Positions 26,969 to 37,382 of a stretch of 64,000 nucleotides of DNA are shown here, piece after piece. The notes beneath the pieces are model-generated. The model was not told where the DNA came from and ran no database searches. It saw nothing but the letters and a program-made list of their open reading frames with translations. Source of the stretch: Paenibacillus sp. FSL H7-0326 (lineage in GTDB: Bacteria; Bacillota; Bacilli; Paenibacillales; Paenibacillaceae); assembly GCF_001955535.1 (NCBI RefSeq), contig NZ_MPVN01000001.1:2108001-2172000 (forward strand), given 5' to 3'. Positions within the stretch are counted from its first letter, which is position 1; every line of letters starts with the position of its first letter. Position numbers and translations under genes: made by a program.

Positions 26969-29900
26969 TTATTGCATTTGCTCCAGCATCAGAGCGAGAA
27001 CCTTCGCTGTCTCAGAACGCAATGCCATGCCTTTAGGATCAAAGCTGTTGTTTCCTTTACCTGCAATGAATCCCAATGCCGTTGCCTTCTTGACTGCTTC
27101 CTTGGCCCAATCGCTGATCTGATTGTCATCGGTATAGGCCGTTCCGTTTCCGGTCTCGAGCTCCTTACCGCTCATATGCTCCAGGGCACGCACAATCATG
27201 ACAACCATTTCTTCCCGGCTTATCGACTTGCCTGGTTCAAATTGGTCTGCACTTGTGCCATAAACAATGCCCGCCTCATAAGCTGCTTGTACAGCTTCTG
27301 CATACCAGCTTCCAGCCTTAACATCGCTGAAAGTATCGACGCCTGTGGATGCTGTAAGACCAAATGCTCTTGCCAGCAGCGTTACGAATTCGGCTCTTGT
27401 CGTCGATTTTGCAGCGCCAAATGTAGTGTCGTTAATGCCGTTCGCGATACCTTGGAAGCTGAGCAGTTGTACATAAGGGTGAGCCCAATGCCCCTCGGTT
27501 ACGTCCGTATAGAGCTTGTTAAATTCCAGTACGACATACGTACCCGCCTCTTCTACTGATGCTGTATAGCTTCCGTCTGCATAACTTCCGCCAACCCATG
27601 TTACTGTACCGTCTGCCGCAATCTGATAAATACCGGCCAGAGCAGTATTCTTCACGTTATCGGCCGTAAGCTTAATCGTTACCGAAGCATCCAGCGGCTC
27701 CGCTGCGCCATTCACACCGCGTTTGCCAATCTCCACCTTAGCTGGATTGCCGACCACCTTAAAGCTTGCTTTTTGTTCTCTGCTGTAATCTCGGACTGCT
27801 CCGTCGACAGCTTCTTCCGAAGCTGATTCAGTAGAAACATACAGTTGTTCATTCGCACCAAGCTCAGCAGCCAATGCCGTTCGTTCTTCTGCACTCAAGG
27901 TGATCACGGCCCCGTCTGCAAGCGTAATCGTCAAGCTGCGGTTTCCAATACGGGTAAGCGCTGCTGAGGTGAAGATCAAGCCTGTCGTATCATCCTCTGC
28001 TCTCAGGCTTACACTGTCACCATCTGCTGAGATATCTTCCGGCGTAATTTCGGTCCACCCTCTGTCTGTCGATGTACCATCACCAGAGCCGTTGTTATTA
28101 TTACCATTACCATTGCTATTTCCGTTACCGTTACCGTTACCATTACCATTTCCGTTGCCATTTCCATTGCCATTTCCATTGCCATTTCCGTTTCCATCTC
28201 CATTACCACCGGTTCCCGTGGAGAATTTCCAGATAGGCGAGAGTGTTGAGCTGCCGGATGGATCCGTTGCTTTGGCATACCAGAAATAATCCTGATTTGC
28301 GTTAAGTGAAGACCAGGTCGTGCTCGCCCTGCTTCCACTTTCGACGGCTTGCTGTGCCCCGATCTCGTTTGTACTATAGAGATTCACTCCGATATAATCC
28401 GTTGCTACCCGCTTGAGAGGATCCTGTGTCTCAAAAGGAATGTAGAAATCGTCGGAACCGTCCTCAAAATAATTCCAGTCATCGAGATAAGATGAATAGG
28501 TCTTCACATGAATTTGTTCTTCCGCTGGATCAAATTCCAGGAAGCGCATGTATCCTAAACCGCCCATCGGTCCGGATTGATAATCTGCCAGCATCTCTAC
28601 GACAACGCGGCCGTCTTCCAAATGCTTGACGTTATAGCCTACGCCATGAATATGACCGCAAAGGACCATTTTTACATTCGGATTCTTCGCTACAATTTCA
28701 TCCCAGATCATTTGACCTTGACCAGAGTAGGCCCCGGATGGAGAGATGTATTCATGCGTTCCGATAATAGCGTAACGATCCGGGTATTTCTTCAATACTT
28801 CATTTGCCCACTCCACTGTATCCTCCTGGATGCTCCAGCCCAGATACAAAATGATGAAATCCTGACCGTTGGCAGATACAAGATCATAGTGGTCACGGTT
28901 GTTGTTCAAATCGTCTCCGTAAGTCGGCTGATTCTCAAACCGATCACGTCCAAAATATTTCCAGTACTCCGTATAATCGGCAGCATTGAAGTTAACATCA
29001 TGATTCCCTGCAACGACACCATATGGAAGACCGGCTTCTTCAATAATCTTAAAGCTCTCATCGGCTATCGCCCATTCGTCCGGTCGATACCAGTCGTCAA
29101 CAATATCCCCGGTATGAATGAGATAGCGAATATCCATTTCTTCCTTCATATCAGCGATGTACTGCATCTGTGACCGGAAAATATCCGGATAGGAATCTGC
29201 ATAGTACTGCGTATCTGTAGAGAAAGCAAAGGTGAATTTGCCATCCCCGTCCGGATCTTCGGAAGCGGAGGCATCTTCAGCTACAATCAAATCCTGAATA
29301 AGCACTTGAATCTTCTCGTCTCTTACCATGTCCGCAGCGTTTACGGCAGCTCTCAGTTCGAAGTCTTCGGCACCTACGCCTCTCGCTGCAGCTTCCCATT
29401 TGCCCGTGTTATAGTTCCACGTATACATGGTCACCTGACGGCCTTCAACCGAGTGCCCCTGCCACACGACTTCAACGGATTCAATTCCACTTGCATCTTC
29501 GTCCAGCTTGAATTCATAGCGCTGATAAGGGAACAGGCCGCTCGCATCTGTGACGTAATATTCCCCGTCCTGCTTCGCGACAAGTGCTTCTGCTTCCGCT
29601 GTAAATACTTCCTCACCTTCTGGATTCAGCTCAATTGGCGGCTCACGGTCAACGGCATTGGAATAGGCTTCAATATCCGACTGCTCGTTGAAATCATAAC
29701 GATAGCCTTGACCAAAGGAAACATCCACTGCATCTCCATTCGGATCACTTGCAGTTACGCTGAGCACTGCATCACGGCTCACACCTGCTGCACCATCTGC
29801 TGGAGTCGGATCCTCAGGAGCGTTCGGTGCCGTTTCATCCGTAGTAAACACACCTTTACGCGTCACCGTATTTCCTGCTGCATCCGTTGCCACAACTTCG

Positions 29901-32900
29901 AAGATATGCTCTCCTACTGTAAGTTCTGAAGCATGGATGACAGATGGCAGCTCTATCGCTGAGCCGTCAAGAGCAGCTGTTACCGAAGCTACACCTGATA
30001 CAGCATCCACAATATTCGCATTTAGCTCAAATTCACCAGTGTACAGCTTGCCGACCTCAATAGAGAAGCTCTCAAATACAGGCGCGGTATTGTCAACAAC
30101 AGCGGTTACCTCAGCTGAGTTACCCGAATCCGAAGACAATGTAAATAGATGATCTCCATCAGTTAATGCTGTTGTGTCTACCTCCGCGTAGATGCTGTGG
30201 AATACATCTGCCGGTATGTTAAATGTAATCTCGATATATTCGACATATCCGCCGCTATCACCAATCTTGTGGCGGTCAGCCGGATCAATATCGGTAAAGC
30301 TGTCTGCATTTAATGTCTTGGCACGTGCTGAGGTCCAATCGGCTGAAGTACCGTCTGGCAGCAGCAGCTCCACTCCTTCAATTCGATAGTCATCGTTGTT
30401 GTTCGAGGTACCGAACTCCAGCGGGTCATCTTTCGTTCCGGCCGTAATTTTAATCGTATTTTCTCCTGGCTGCAGAACGTGCTTCGGAATATCAACGTAC
30501 TTTTGCTGATAGTAAGTACTCACTGGCAACAGCGTAACCAGCTCATCATTGATGAATAAACCATTCTGGAAGCCGCTGTTTATATCGTCAACCCGATAGG
30601 TTAGTGTTGGCGCTGTATGCATCGCCGGACTAGTGCTGAGCTCATTTCCATCGACCGAGAGGGTCAACGTCTCGCCCGCAGCTTCCGTATTGCCCTGAAC
30701 AACAGCTGTTCCACTTAAAAATTCGACATTTGCAAAATCAATCCACAAAGGTCCATGATTCACAAAACCGAGGCTGTAGTTGTCAGATTGGACGATATTC
30801 TGCCCATCCGTTGCTTCAAAGTAATAATCAACATGCGCTGCCCCAAGCAGAAGTGCCTTGTTCACTTCAGCGGACATGAATACATCCGAGCCTTCCGCTG
30901 TGCGCTTCATATTGACTTCAGTATAATCCGTATCCATATCCCGTTTGAAGAACAAGGATACCCGTTTTGCCATTTCATCATCTGTCACCGTTGCTTCAAA
31001 TGTCTGCGAGCCAAAAAGCGTATCTTCTACTTGTTCTTCATGAATAATGACCGGCTGGTTCGTATCATTCGGCACTTCGACAAGCTGTTCAGGTACCTGT
31101 GCCTCAATAAGCTGGCCTGGTGTAGCTGTCATGCGTGCAGAACGCTTCACCATTTTGGTAGAACCGTCCTTAGGATATTCATATACGACACTCGTACCGT
31201 CATTCTCTACCTCATCGATACCGACGCTGAACCACGCTTGTACGATCGGATTACGGGCATGGTCGACTGCATAATGCGAATCCTCGGCAAGAATGATCCG
31301 GCCTTCATTCGTATTGTTCATACCGATGGAGTAGATCGACATGACCCGATCCTCCGGCAGGTTGACGCCCCAGTGGCTGTTAAAGCTGCTCACCGGCTCG
31401 TCCTTGCTCAGATCAGACTGCACCCAGATGATTGCCGTTTCTCCAGCCGGAAGCTCCAGGTTATGCGGCAGATCCCAAGCATCCGTTCCGCCATGATAAT
31501 AGCCATAAACAATCTGATAATCTTTGAGATTCACCGTTTGGGTCGAATTGTTGTACACCTCAATGTACTCATACATGTCGTTTCCCGTACTGTCCGGCAC
31601 GAGCTCTGTAATAAGCAGCTCTGGAACTACAGAGGATATGGACTCGAGCACTTTGATTTCAAAGGGCTCATTCTTCACATCCTTTTTCACTGTAGTATGA
31701 ACTCCGTCCGTTGCTTCGAAATAATAGTATAGTCGGCTTGCGCCTGTCAGTACTTCTTCCGGAACAACAGCTTCGTATGAATTTCCTGTTTGCTGATTCA
31801 TCGCCACAGAAGTGAAGTCTGACATCACATCTGTCTTATAATAGAGCTGCGCTTCTGATACGACGGCATTATCCGTGATCTGAGCGGAGATTGTATAGTC
31901 GTGCATCCCGATACTTCCTGCCCCGCGAGTGTGTTCAATGACTGGAGGCAGATAATCATCCGGGAGTGTAACCGTTGTTGAAGGCTTCTGTTCATCCAGT
32001 ACATAGCCTGGTGTCGGCGTTACTTTAACGCCCCATTTAACCATATCCTCGCTTACATAATTCGGTAAATACGTAACAGAGGTATCCGTCAAATTATCAG
32101 GCGCTGGATTATCTGGAGTTGCATTGTCGTTATAAGCCGCGGATACAACCTTATGTCCTGATTTGGTTACAACGTTAACAATTCTTGAGGATGTATTCGC
32201 AAGGCTGCTGTCCCCTCTGAGATTAACGAGATCCGCTTCCTCAATCTGCCGATCGCCTGTCAGCTTGTAAGCAGCGTTGAATTTGTCCACCGTGCCGTTC
32301 GCATCTGTCGGCTCCATCCGCAGCACCAGTGCTCTGCCTGGCTCCATCTGAACGTTGTCAGTGAACTGCCAAGTATATTGGGTAACACCGCTTAGATCTG
32401 TGTAATCAATGTAGTAATCCTGCAGAGAAATGACCTGATCACTGTTATTGTACAGTTCAATATATTCCCATGCAGGGACATCGGCACCGTTAATATTCGG
32501 TCCGTTGAACACCATTTCCGTAATCAGTAAATATGGAGGCTCTCCATCAAGCTCGACCTGAAGCTCATAGATTTCGTCTGCCACAGACGGACTCCGTGAA
32601 GTACCATATTCATTCTGAATCGTGAAATAATATTGAATTTGCTGTGTGCTTGCCATCGCCTTAGCCGGAATAACACCTGCTACGGAATAATTCCCTTCGG
32701 CGCCCTCTGTAATGGTCATCTCCACACTGCTGTACAAGGTCTCGTAGTCGGCCTTGTAATACAGCTTGGCAGCAATCACAGCCGTATCACTTGTCACCTC
32801 AGCTTCAATGGATACGTCCTGAGGATTCGTGGTCGTCACCGATGGCTCGTAGCTGATTTGAGGCAGCTGTTCAGGGTCCTCTACCTGTGGTAGAGGAACT

Positions 32901-34831
32901 TGTCCTTCCCGAATACTTCCCGGTGTCGGGATCTGCTTGGTTACCAGCTTGTCCATCAGAGCACCGCTCGCCGGATATTTATAGACGACGCTGGTTTTGT
33001 CTCCGCTATCCGTCACATCCTTCGGTCCAATGACAATATCGTTATATCTTGCAGATGATACAACCTGGTTATCACTGCTCTTTTTGATGGAAGCAGTATA
33101 AGTTCCTGTATTAACTAGGTTGCCTGAGGGTTGATTCATGATCAGAATTTGATCCTGGGTAAGGGATACTCCATATTCGCTGTTGACGAGCGCAAGGCTG
33201 CTGTCTTTTCTGAGCAGAACAACTGTTTTCCATGGCTGCAGCTCCTGATCGCCCAACGTCCAGTTATATGCGGTTGTACCATTGTAGTTCTCGTAAGATA
33301 CGTAATAATCTGATAAATTAATCGTCTCGGAGCTGTTATTGTAAACTTCAATATATTCCGAGTATTCATCATTCGGAGCGTTAAACACAATCTCAGTGAT
33401 CAGCAGCTCCGGAATTTCTCGGTCAACAGTAAGTCCATATATCTCTGTGCGGCTCAGCCCTTCTTCATTCCGGGCCGTTATGTAATAATCGATGCTGCCT
33501 GAATAGCCAATAGAGATAAGTCCAATCGTTCCTGAGAGGCTGTAATTCCCTGCTTCACCTGTTTCTACAGACATTTCAACAGCTGTATAAGTTGTCGCTG
33601 AGCTGTCTTTGAAATACAGCGTAGCCGATTCCAGAGGGGATGGGCTGTGTACGGAAGAAGTGACCACAACATCCTGCAGAGGCACCGTGCCGGCAGATTG
33701 ATGGCTGATCACCGGAAGCAGAGACGGATTCTCAGCCGATGGATCCGGCACTTGACCATCCAGCAGTGTTCCTGGGGTAGGGATACCGAAGCTAAACCAT
33801 TTTTCCATCATGGCGCTGTTCGTGTTAAATTTATAAACCACGCTCGTTTTATCCTGATCGTCACCGTTCTCCGAGCTGTTCACTGCTGCATCGTTGTAAC
33901 GAACCGACGATAAGGTCTCGTTATCTGCAACCGTCTTAATAGATGCGGTGTACGTACCTGTGTTCACCAGGTTGCCGCTAGGCTGGGTCATGACTGCAAT
34001 CTGATGCTCGGCCAGTGAAACACCGTAATCACTGTTCACTTGGGATAGACTGCTGTTCTTGCCAAGCAAGACTACTGTCTCCCAGACTCCTACTTCCTGG
34101 TCTGGAAGCGTCCAATCCCGAACTGTGCTTCCATCATGATTCTCGTAATGCACATAATAGTCGGATAAATTAATGCGCTGTGGACTGTTATTGTAAACTT
34201 CAATATATTCGGATACCTCTCCAGAGCCCGGAGCATTAAATACAATCTCCGTAATCAGAAGACTCGGCGTCTCTTCTGCAGGTGGCTGCTCAATCAAAAG
34301 ATCATATACCGCCCCGTCTTCAGCTGGACTCCGAGTTGTTCCGTTCTCGCTTGTTACCTCAAAGTAATAATTCACCATTTCGGCATCGTGCATGACGGAC
34401 TCGGGAATCATTCCGGATAATTCCGTGGATCCCTGAGCGGGATCGCCGATGTTCATGGGCGCAGCTTCGAATGTTTCATCATTGCTATCCTTATAGTATA
34501 GTGTCCCTGTAGTAATCGCAGTTTCACTATATACAGACAATGTAACCGACATGTCCATAGGTACTGTTGACTCCGCTTGCTGCTCATAAATAACCACCGG
34601 TGCTGCACCAGGAGCTTCAGTTGGAGCTTCAACTGGAGTCTCAGCAGGTGCTTCAGCTGGAGCATCAGCAGGGGTCTCGGCTGGTGCTTCGGCAGGAGTC
34701 TCAGCAAGGACTTCAGCATATGCTGACTGTACGCCAAGCCATGGGACCACTCCTCCAGCCGTGCCTGTCACAACCAATACGGCTGTCATACATACGGCTG
34801 TCCATCGCTTCATTTGGTTCAAACTAAACAT
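26969..34831 (-). CDS. Giant SLH surface protein with lamin-tail repeats and metallophosphoesterase
   Basis: This 2620-residue protein begins with a signal peptide, then an Ala/Pro/Glu-rich linker (about 40-75). Up to about residue 1270 five Ig-like segments ending in LYYK/LFFK strands alternate with four lamin-tail domains, each starting LLITEIVFN-like and containing EYIEVYNN. More beta domains follow, then a calcineurin-like metallophosphoesterase (about 1868-2120) with STDTQYYAD, HTGDIVDDW, AGNHDVNF, GTHEY and GHIHG, so the metal site looks complete. A Gly-Asn repeat linker (about 2205-2243) leads to a beta domain and three SLH repeats (about 2445-2620). It should be a wall-anchored phosphatase, nucleotidase or nuclease; lamin-tail domains often accompany such enzymes. 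Divergent from a membrane AraC regulator. Confidence 0.92.
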   Translation of the reverse strand: MFSLNQMKRWTAVCMTAVLVVTGTAGGVVPWLGVQSAYAEVLAETPAEAPAETPADAPAEAPAETPVEAPTEAPGAAPVVIYEQQAESTVPMDMSVTLSVYSETAITTGTLYYKDSNDETFEAAPMNIGDPAQGSTELSGMIPESVMHDAEMVNYYFEVTSENGTTRSPAEDGAVYDLLIEQPPAEETPSLLITEIVFNAPGSGEVSEYIEVYNNSPQRINLSDYYVHYENHDGSTVRDWTLPDQEVGVWETVVLLGKNSSLSQVNSDYGVSLAEHQIAVMTQPSGNLVNTGTYTASIKTVADNETLSSVRYNDAAVNSSENGDDQDKTSVVYKFNTNSAMMEKWFSFGIPTPGTLLDGQVPDPSAENPSLLPVISHQSAGTVPLQDVVVTSSVHSPSPLESATLYFKDSSATTYTAVEMSVETGEAGNYSLSGTIGLISIGYSGSIDYYITARNEEGLSRTEIYGLTVDREIPELLITEIVFNAPNDEYSEYIEVYNNSSETINLSDYYVSYENYNGTTAYNWTLGDQELQPWKTVVLLRKDSSLALVNSEYGVSLTQDQILIMNQPSGNLVNTGTYTASIKKSSDNQVVSSARYNDIVIGPKDVTDSGDKTSVVYKYPASGALMDKLVTKQIPTPGSIREGQVPLPQVEDPEQLPQISYEPSVTTTNPQDVSIEAEVTSDTAVIAAKLYYKADYETLYSSVEMTITEGAEGNYSVAGVIPAKAMASTQQIQYYFTIQNEYGTSRSPSVADEIYELQVELDGEPPYLLITEMVFNGPNINGADVPAWEYIELYNNSDQVISLQDYYIDYTDLSGVTQYTWQFTDNVQMEPGRALVLRMEPTDANGTVDKFNAAYKLTGDRQIEEADLVNLRGDSSLANTSSRIVNVVTKSGHKVVSAAYNDNATPDNPAPDNLTDTSVTYLPNYVSEDMVKWGVKVTPTPGYVLDEQKPSTTVTLPDDYLPPVIEHTRGAGSIGMHDYTISAQITDNAVVSEAQLYYKTDVMSDFTSVAMNQQTGNSYEAVVPEEVLTGASRLYYYFEATDGVHTTVKKDVKNEPFEIKVLESISSVVPELLITELVPDSTGNDMYEYIEVYNNSTQTVNLKDYQIVYGYYHGGTDAWDLPHNLELPAGETAIIWVQSDLSKDEPVSSFNSHWGVNLPEDRVMSIYSIGMNNTNEGRIILAEDSHYAVDHARNPIVQAWFSVGIDEVENDGTSVVYEYPKDGSTKMVKRSARMTATPGQLIEAQVPEQLVEVPNDTNQPVIIHEEQVEDTLFGSQTFEATVTDDEMAKRVSLFFKRDMDTDYTEVNMKRTAEGSDVFMSAEVNKALLLGAAHVDYYFEATDGQNIVQSDNYSLGFVNHGPLWIDFANVEFLSGTAVVQGNTEAAGETLTLSVDGNELSTSPAMHTAPTLTYRVDDINSGFQNGLFINDELVTLLPVSTYYQQKYVDIPKHVLQPGENTIKITAGTKDDPLEFGTSNNNDDYRIEGVELLLPDGTSADWTSARAKTLNADSFTDIDPADRHKIGDSGGYVEYIEITFNIPADVFHSIYAEVDTTALTDGDHLFTLSSDSGNSAEVTAVVDNTAPVFESFSIEVGKLYTGEFELNANIVDAVSGVASVTAALDGSAIELPSVIHASELTVGEHIFEVVATDAAGNTVTRKGVFTTDETAPNAPEDPTPADGAAGVSRDAVLSVTASDPNGDAVDVSFGQGYRYDFNEQSDIEAYSNAVDREPPIELNPEGEEVFTAEAEALVAKQDGEYYVTDASGLFPYQRYEFKLDEDASGIESVEVVWQGHSVEGRQVTMYTWNYNTGKWEAAARGVGAEDFELRAAVNAADMVRDEKIQVLIQDLIVAEDASASEDPDGDGKFTFAFSTDTQYYADSYPDIFRSQMQYIADMKEEMDIRYLIHTGDIVDDWYRPDEWAIADESFKIIEEAGLPYGVVAGNHDVNFNAADYTEYWKYFGRDRFENQPTYGDDLNNNRDHYDLVSANGQDFIILYLGWSIQEDTVEWANEVLKKYPDRYAIIGTHEYISPSGAYSGQGQMIWDEIVAKNPNVKMVLCGHIHGVGYNVKHLEDGRVVVEMLADYQSGPMGGLGYMRFLEFDPAEEQIHVKTYSSYLDDWNYFEDGSDDFYIPFETQDPLKRVATDYIGVNLYSTNEIGAQQAVESGSRASTTWSSLNANQDYFWYAKATDPSGSSTLSPIWKFSTGTGGNGDGNGNGNGNGNGNGNGNGNGNGNGNGNSNGNGNNNNGSGDGTSTDRGWTEITPEDISADGDSVSLRAEDDTTGLIFTSAALTRIGNRSLTITLADGAVITLSAEERTALAAELGANEQLYVSTESASEEAVDGAVRDYSREQKASFKVVGNPAKVEIGKRGVNGAAEPLDASVTIKLTADNVKNTALAGIYQIAADGTVTWVGGSYADGSYTASVEEAGTYVVLEFNKLYTDVTEGHWAHPYVQLLSFQGIANGINDTTFGAAKSTTRAEFVTLLARAFGLTASTGVDTFSDVKAGSWYAEAVQAAYEAGIVYGTSADQFEPGKSISREEMVVMIVRALEHMSGKELETGNGTAYTDDNQISDWAKEAVKKATALGFIAGKGNNSFDPKGMALRSETAKVLALMLEQMQ
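28100..28205. repeat. Hexanucleotide-type repeat encoding a Gly-Asn linker
   Basis: Imperfect six-base units (on the minus strand GGNAAY) repeat about seventeen times and encode alternating Gly-Asn. It lies inside the giant gene between the phosphoesterase region and the C-terminal domains. Such tracts can change length by slippage without breaking frame. Confidence 0.85.
34610..34713. repeat. Low-complexity Ala/Pro/Glu-coding repeat near the N-terminus
   Basis: Degenerate 12-base units encode ETPAEAP-like repeats (about residues 40-75 of the giant protein), directly after its signal peptide. This probably makes a stiff extended spacer. Confidence 0.75.
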
Positions 34832-35103
34832 TCCCTCATCTTCATCTCCTCATAATTGTATAATGATGAACCTTTTAAAGGGTACCCGAAGAGGAAGGAG
34901 TACGACAATAAACATTTGATTTGAACCTATGCATTTTTTTAGCTGTTTACCGCGAAAAAGCATGAAAAGAAAAAAATGCACAAATTCTGAAATATCGACA
35001 ATAAATTTCTTAACATTCCCATTACATTTCATACACATATATGAAACAATTCTCTATTAGTATTTTGTAAGATACAGCTTGTTTTCGGGGGAGGTTCTTT
35101 GAG

Positions 35104-36717
35104 ATGAGAATGAGGTGGGACGGCAAATCCATAATGACCATGGCGACGATATTTGCACTTATTGCTATCCTACACCTGTTAACCACCTCCCTGCTGAATA
35201 GAGCAACGACTAATGAATCGATCAAAGAACACTTATTCCAGCTGGAGCATACCGCCGAACGGATAAGTGCCTCGCTATCTTCATCGACACATATAGACCC
35301 TTCTCATCAACTTACAGAAGCAGCCCGTCATGGATTTCTTCCTGATCACCTGATCGTGCTCGCTGCAGATGGAAAGGAACTGTACCGTTCAGACAATGCA
35401 GCACTCTCCCTGTCTATCCCTACATTCCAGCCTGGCCAAAATATAGCCCAAATGAATAACCAATACTATTTTTATACGGACACAATAAATGGATTGAAAT
35501 GGATAAGTACCGTTGATAATAAGGGAATACAAGGTTTATCCCTCTTTTTCAAAGTGATCTTAGCCATTTTGTACTTTTTACTCGCTGTATGCATCTCAGG
35601 GCTGTTCCTGTTCTATACTCAAATTCGTAATCCGATCAAAGCGATCGGACAAGCAGTAGCTATTCATATGCCAATGAACAGGGATTCCCGGCTTCAACTC
35701 CATTCTGCTGCACTTGAAGTGACCCGCCTGCTAGAAGAACGCGACCATTATTTGAAATGGAAAGCCAAGATCATGCCTTCCATCATCACCTTAGATCATA
35801 TCAATGAAATCAAGCAGCTAAATCCTGATTTGGAAAGAGCCGGAGTCCATCCCTCTACCAGCAGCACTATTATGGTTGTGTATAACGTCCTCACGGATAT
35901 AGAGGCAGAACCAAATGACAGAGACCGAATATGTAATGCTTCATACAGCGATACCGTGCACCATTTGATCCTTACGATGCGCCAATTCGCCGAAGCATGC
36001 GGTCCTTCTACCCATACGTTTCAGATCGAACCGATGCACATTATCTCGATATTCTATAACATAGATCGGGATGTCCTCATTGCCAATCTAGAAAAACAAA
36101 TTCCTGCATGGGAGCAAGAGCTGCGTCATGACGGGAAACTGCAAATCGGTGTCAGTGAGCTGTATCCTGAACCGTTCCAGCTCAGCGAGATCTACGAGCA
36201 GACCCTGCACCGGATTGAGCAGGCCTCCAGATCTCCGTTGGTTCGGTTGATTCAGTTGATCACCGAAACGGTCGAAGGCCCGTCAACCGATCTAATTCTG
36301 TCAGAGCAGCATTCAACGGTTCCTGTTCAAGCCTCAGATAAGGTAGACGAGCTGGGCGAACCAACGGTTGAAATTAAAGACACGCTTGCCGTATATGTGC
36401 TTGATATTATTCAGCAGAAGTATCACCAGGACCTGTCACTTAACTATCTGTCTGATCTGCTCAATATGTCCGGTACTTACTTATCAACCTATATCAAAGA
36501 AAAAACCGGCAGTACCTTCAGCGAGCATCTGCATCGTGTCCGAGTGGAAAAAGCACAGGAGCTGTTAATAACGACCGACATGACGATCAACCGGATTGCC
36601 GCTCAGGTGGGATATGTCAATTTCTCTTCCTTCAATCGAATGTTCAAGAAAGAAACCGGCATGACACCTGGACAATACCGCAAACAAGAGATTATATATA
36701 TTCATAAAAGCATTTGA
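35104..36717 (+). CDS. Membrane-anchored AraC-family transcriptional regulator
   Basis: The ATG lies nine bases after GGGGGAGG. One TM helix (about 12-30) and a second (about 150-175) bracket a short extracytoplasmic sensor of about 115 residues. The cytoplasmic middle region (about 180-425) is unassigned. The last 100 residues are a double helix-turn-helix AraC domain: LSLNYLSDLLNMSGTYLS, then INRIAAQVGYVNFSSFNRMF and the final FKKETGMTPGQYR. This architecture is common in Paenibacillus, usually beside carbohydrate or surface genes. It is divergent from the giant SLH protein gene across 272 bases, so that gene is the most likely target. Confidence 0.88.
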   Translation: MRMRWDGKSIMTMATIFALIAILHLLTTSLLNRATTNESIKEHLFQLEHTAERISASLSSSTHIDPSHQLTEAARHGFLPDHLIVLAADGKELYRSDNAALSLSIPTFQPGQNIAQMNNQYYFYTDTINGLKWISTVDNKGIQGLSLFFKVILAILYFLLAVCISGLFLFYTQIRNPIKAIGQAVAIHMPMNRDSRLQLHSAALEVTRLLEERDHYLKWKAKIMPSIITLDHINEIKQLNPDLERAGVHPSTSSTIMVVYNVLTDIEAEPNDRDRICNASYSDTVHHLILTMRQFAEACGPSTHTFQIEPMHIISIFYNIDRDVLIANLEKQIPAWEQELRHDGKLQIGVSELYPEPFQLSEIYEQTLHRIEQASRSPLVRLIQLITETVEGPSTDLILSEQHSTVPVQASDKVDELGEPTVEIKDTLAVYVLDIIQQKYHQDLSLNYLSDLLNMSGTYLSTYIKEKTGSTFSEHLHRVRVEKAQELLITTDMTINRIAAQVGYVNFSSFNRMFKKETGMTPGQYRKQEIIYIHKSI

Positions 36718-36940
36718 AGCAAATTCATAACTTAATAAAGGCAAGATAAGGTATTCTGAAGCGGGATCGTTTATGAAAATATTACCTAAGCCTAATTCGA
36801 CATAAGGCGACAAAATTATCAACTCTGAGAAGGTATGATGTATACGAGAATGTTAATTTTTGATTTATATGAAAAACCGATGAAGAACCCCTAAGCAATA
36901 ACGAACTTAGAATAATGGACATCAACTGGAGGGCTTAGCG

Positions 36941-37210
36941 ATGGTAGAACAAATGATGAAGGATGCTTTTGAAAAAAGATCACAGGATATGGTAGAGATC
37001 TGCGAGAAGGAACACAATAACCTTTATATGCTCTTCCGCGAGAATTTGGAAGCGATTAAAAATCAAACCCCCGATCAATTGGACAACAGCATCGGATTGC
37101 TAGAGGATATCTTCTTGCAGAGCAACACCCGTGTAATGAAGACCGCATATAAAATCGGATTCAAAGATGCTCAAGCGATAAATAAAGAGTTCATTAACTT
37201 TCAAGGATAA
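36941..37210 (+). CDS. Small helical protein, paralogue of the one at 21250
   Basis: The ATG lies seven bases after GGAGGG. The 89-residue all-helical product shares about 39 of 88 positions with the protein at 21250-21531, including RSQ-x-x-VEIC near the N-terminus, GLLED-x-FL in the middle and KTA...DAQ near the end. No family is recognised. It has its own downstream hairpins and is not obviously in an operon with the AraC gene 220 bases upstream. Confidence 0.78.
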   Translation: MVEQMMKDAFEKRSQDMVEICEKEHNNLYMLFRENLEAIKNQTPDQLDNSIGLLEDIFLQSNTRVMKTAYKIGFKDAQAINKEFINFQG

Positions 37211-37220
37211 TCCTATCCCC

Positions 37221-37280
37221 TAAGTGAAGAACGGACTTCACTACGGCCCATATTCCTGCATTGGAGTTTGGGCTGTTTTG
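37221..37280 (+). terminator. Two consecutive hairpins ending in a T-run
   Basis: AGTGAAG/CTTCACT (near 37222-37241) is followed by GGCCCA/TGGGCT with TGTTTTG after it. The second hairpin is the likely terminator of the small helical gene. Confidence 0.6.
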
Positions 37281-37382
37281 TTATGTCATGCTTGATTCTA
37301 TATTTCATTTCTTTATACCCCATTGTATATTTATACAATATTAATTATAATAATTCATTATACATATGAAAGGATTAAGGAT

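Noticed and set aside
30755..31732. 325-codon plus-strand frame inside the giant SLH gene
   Set aside because: It is antisense to conserved lamin-tail and Ig-like coding sequence, and no motif is recognisable.
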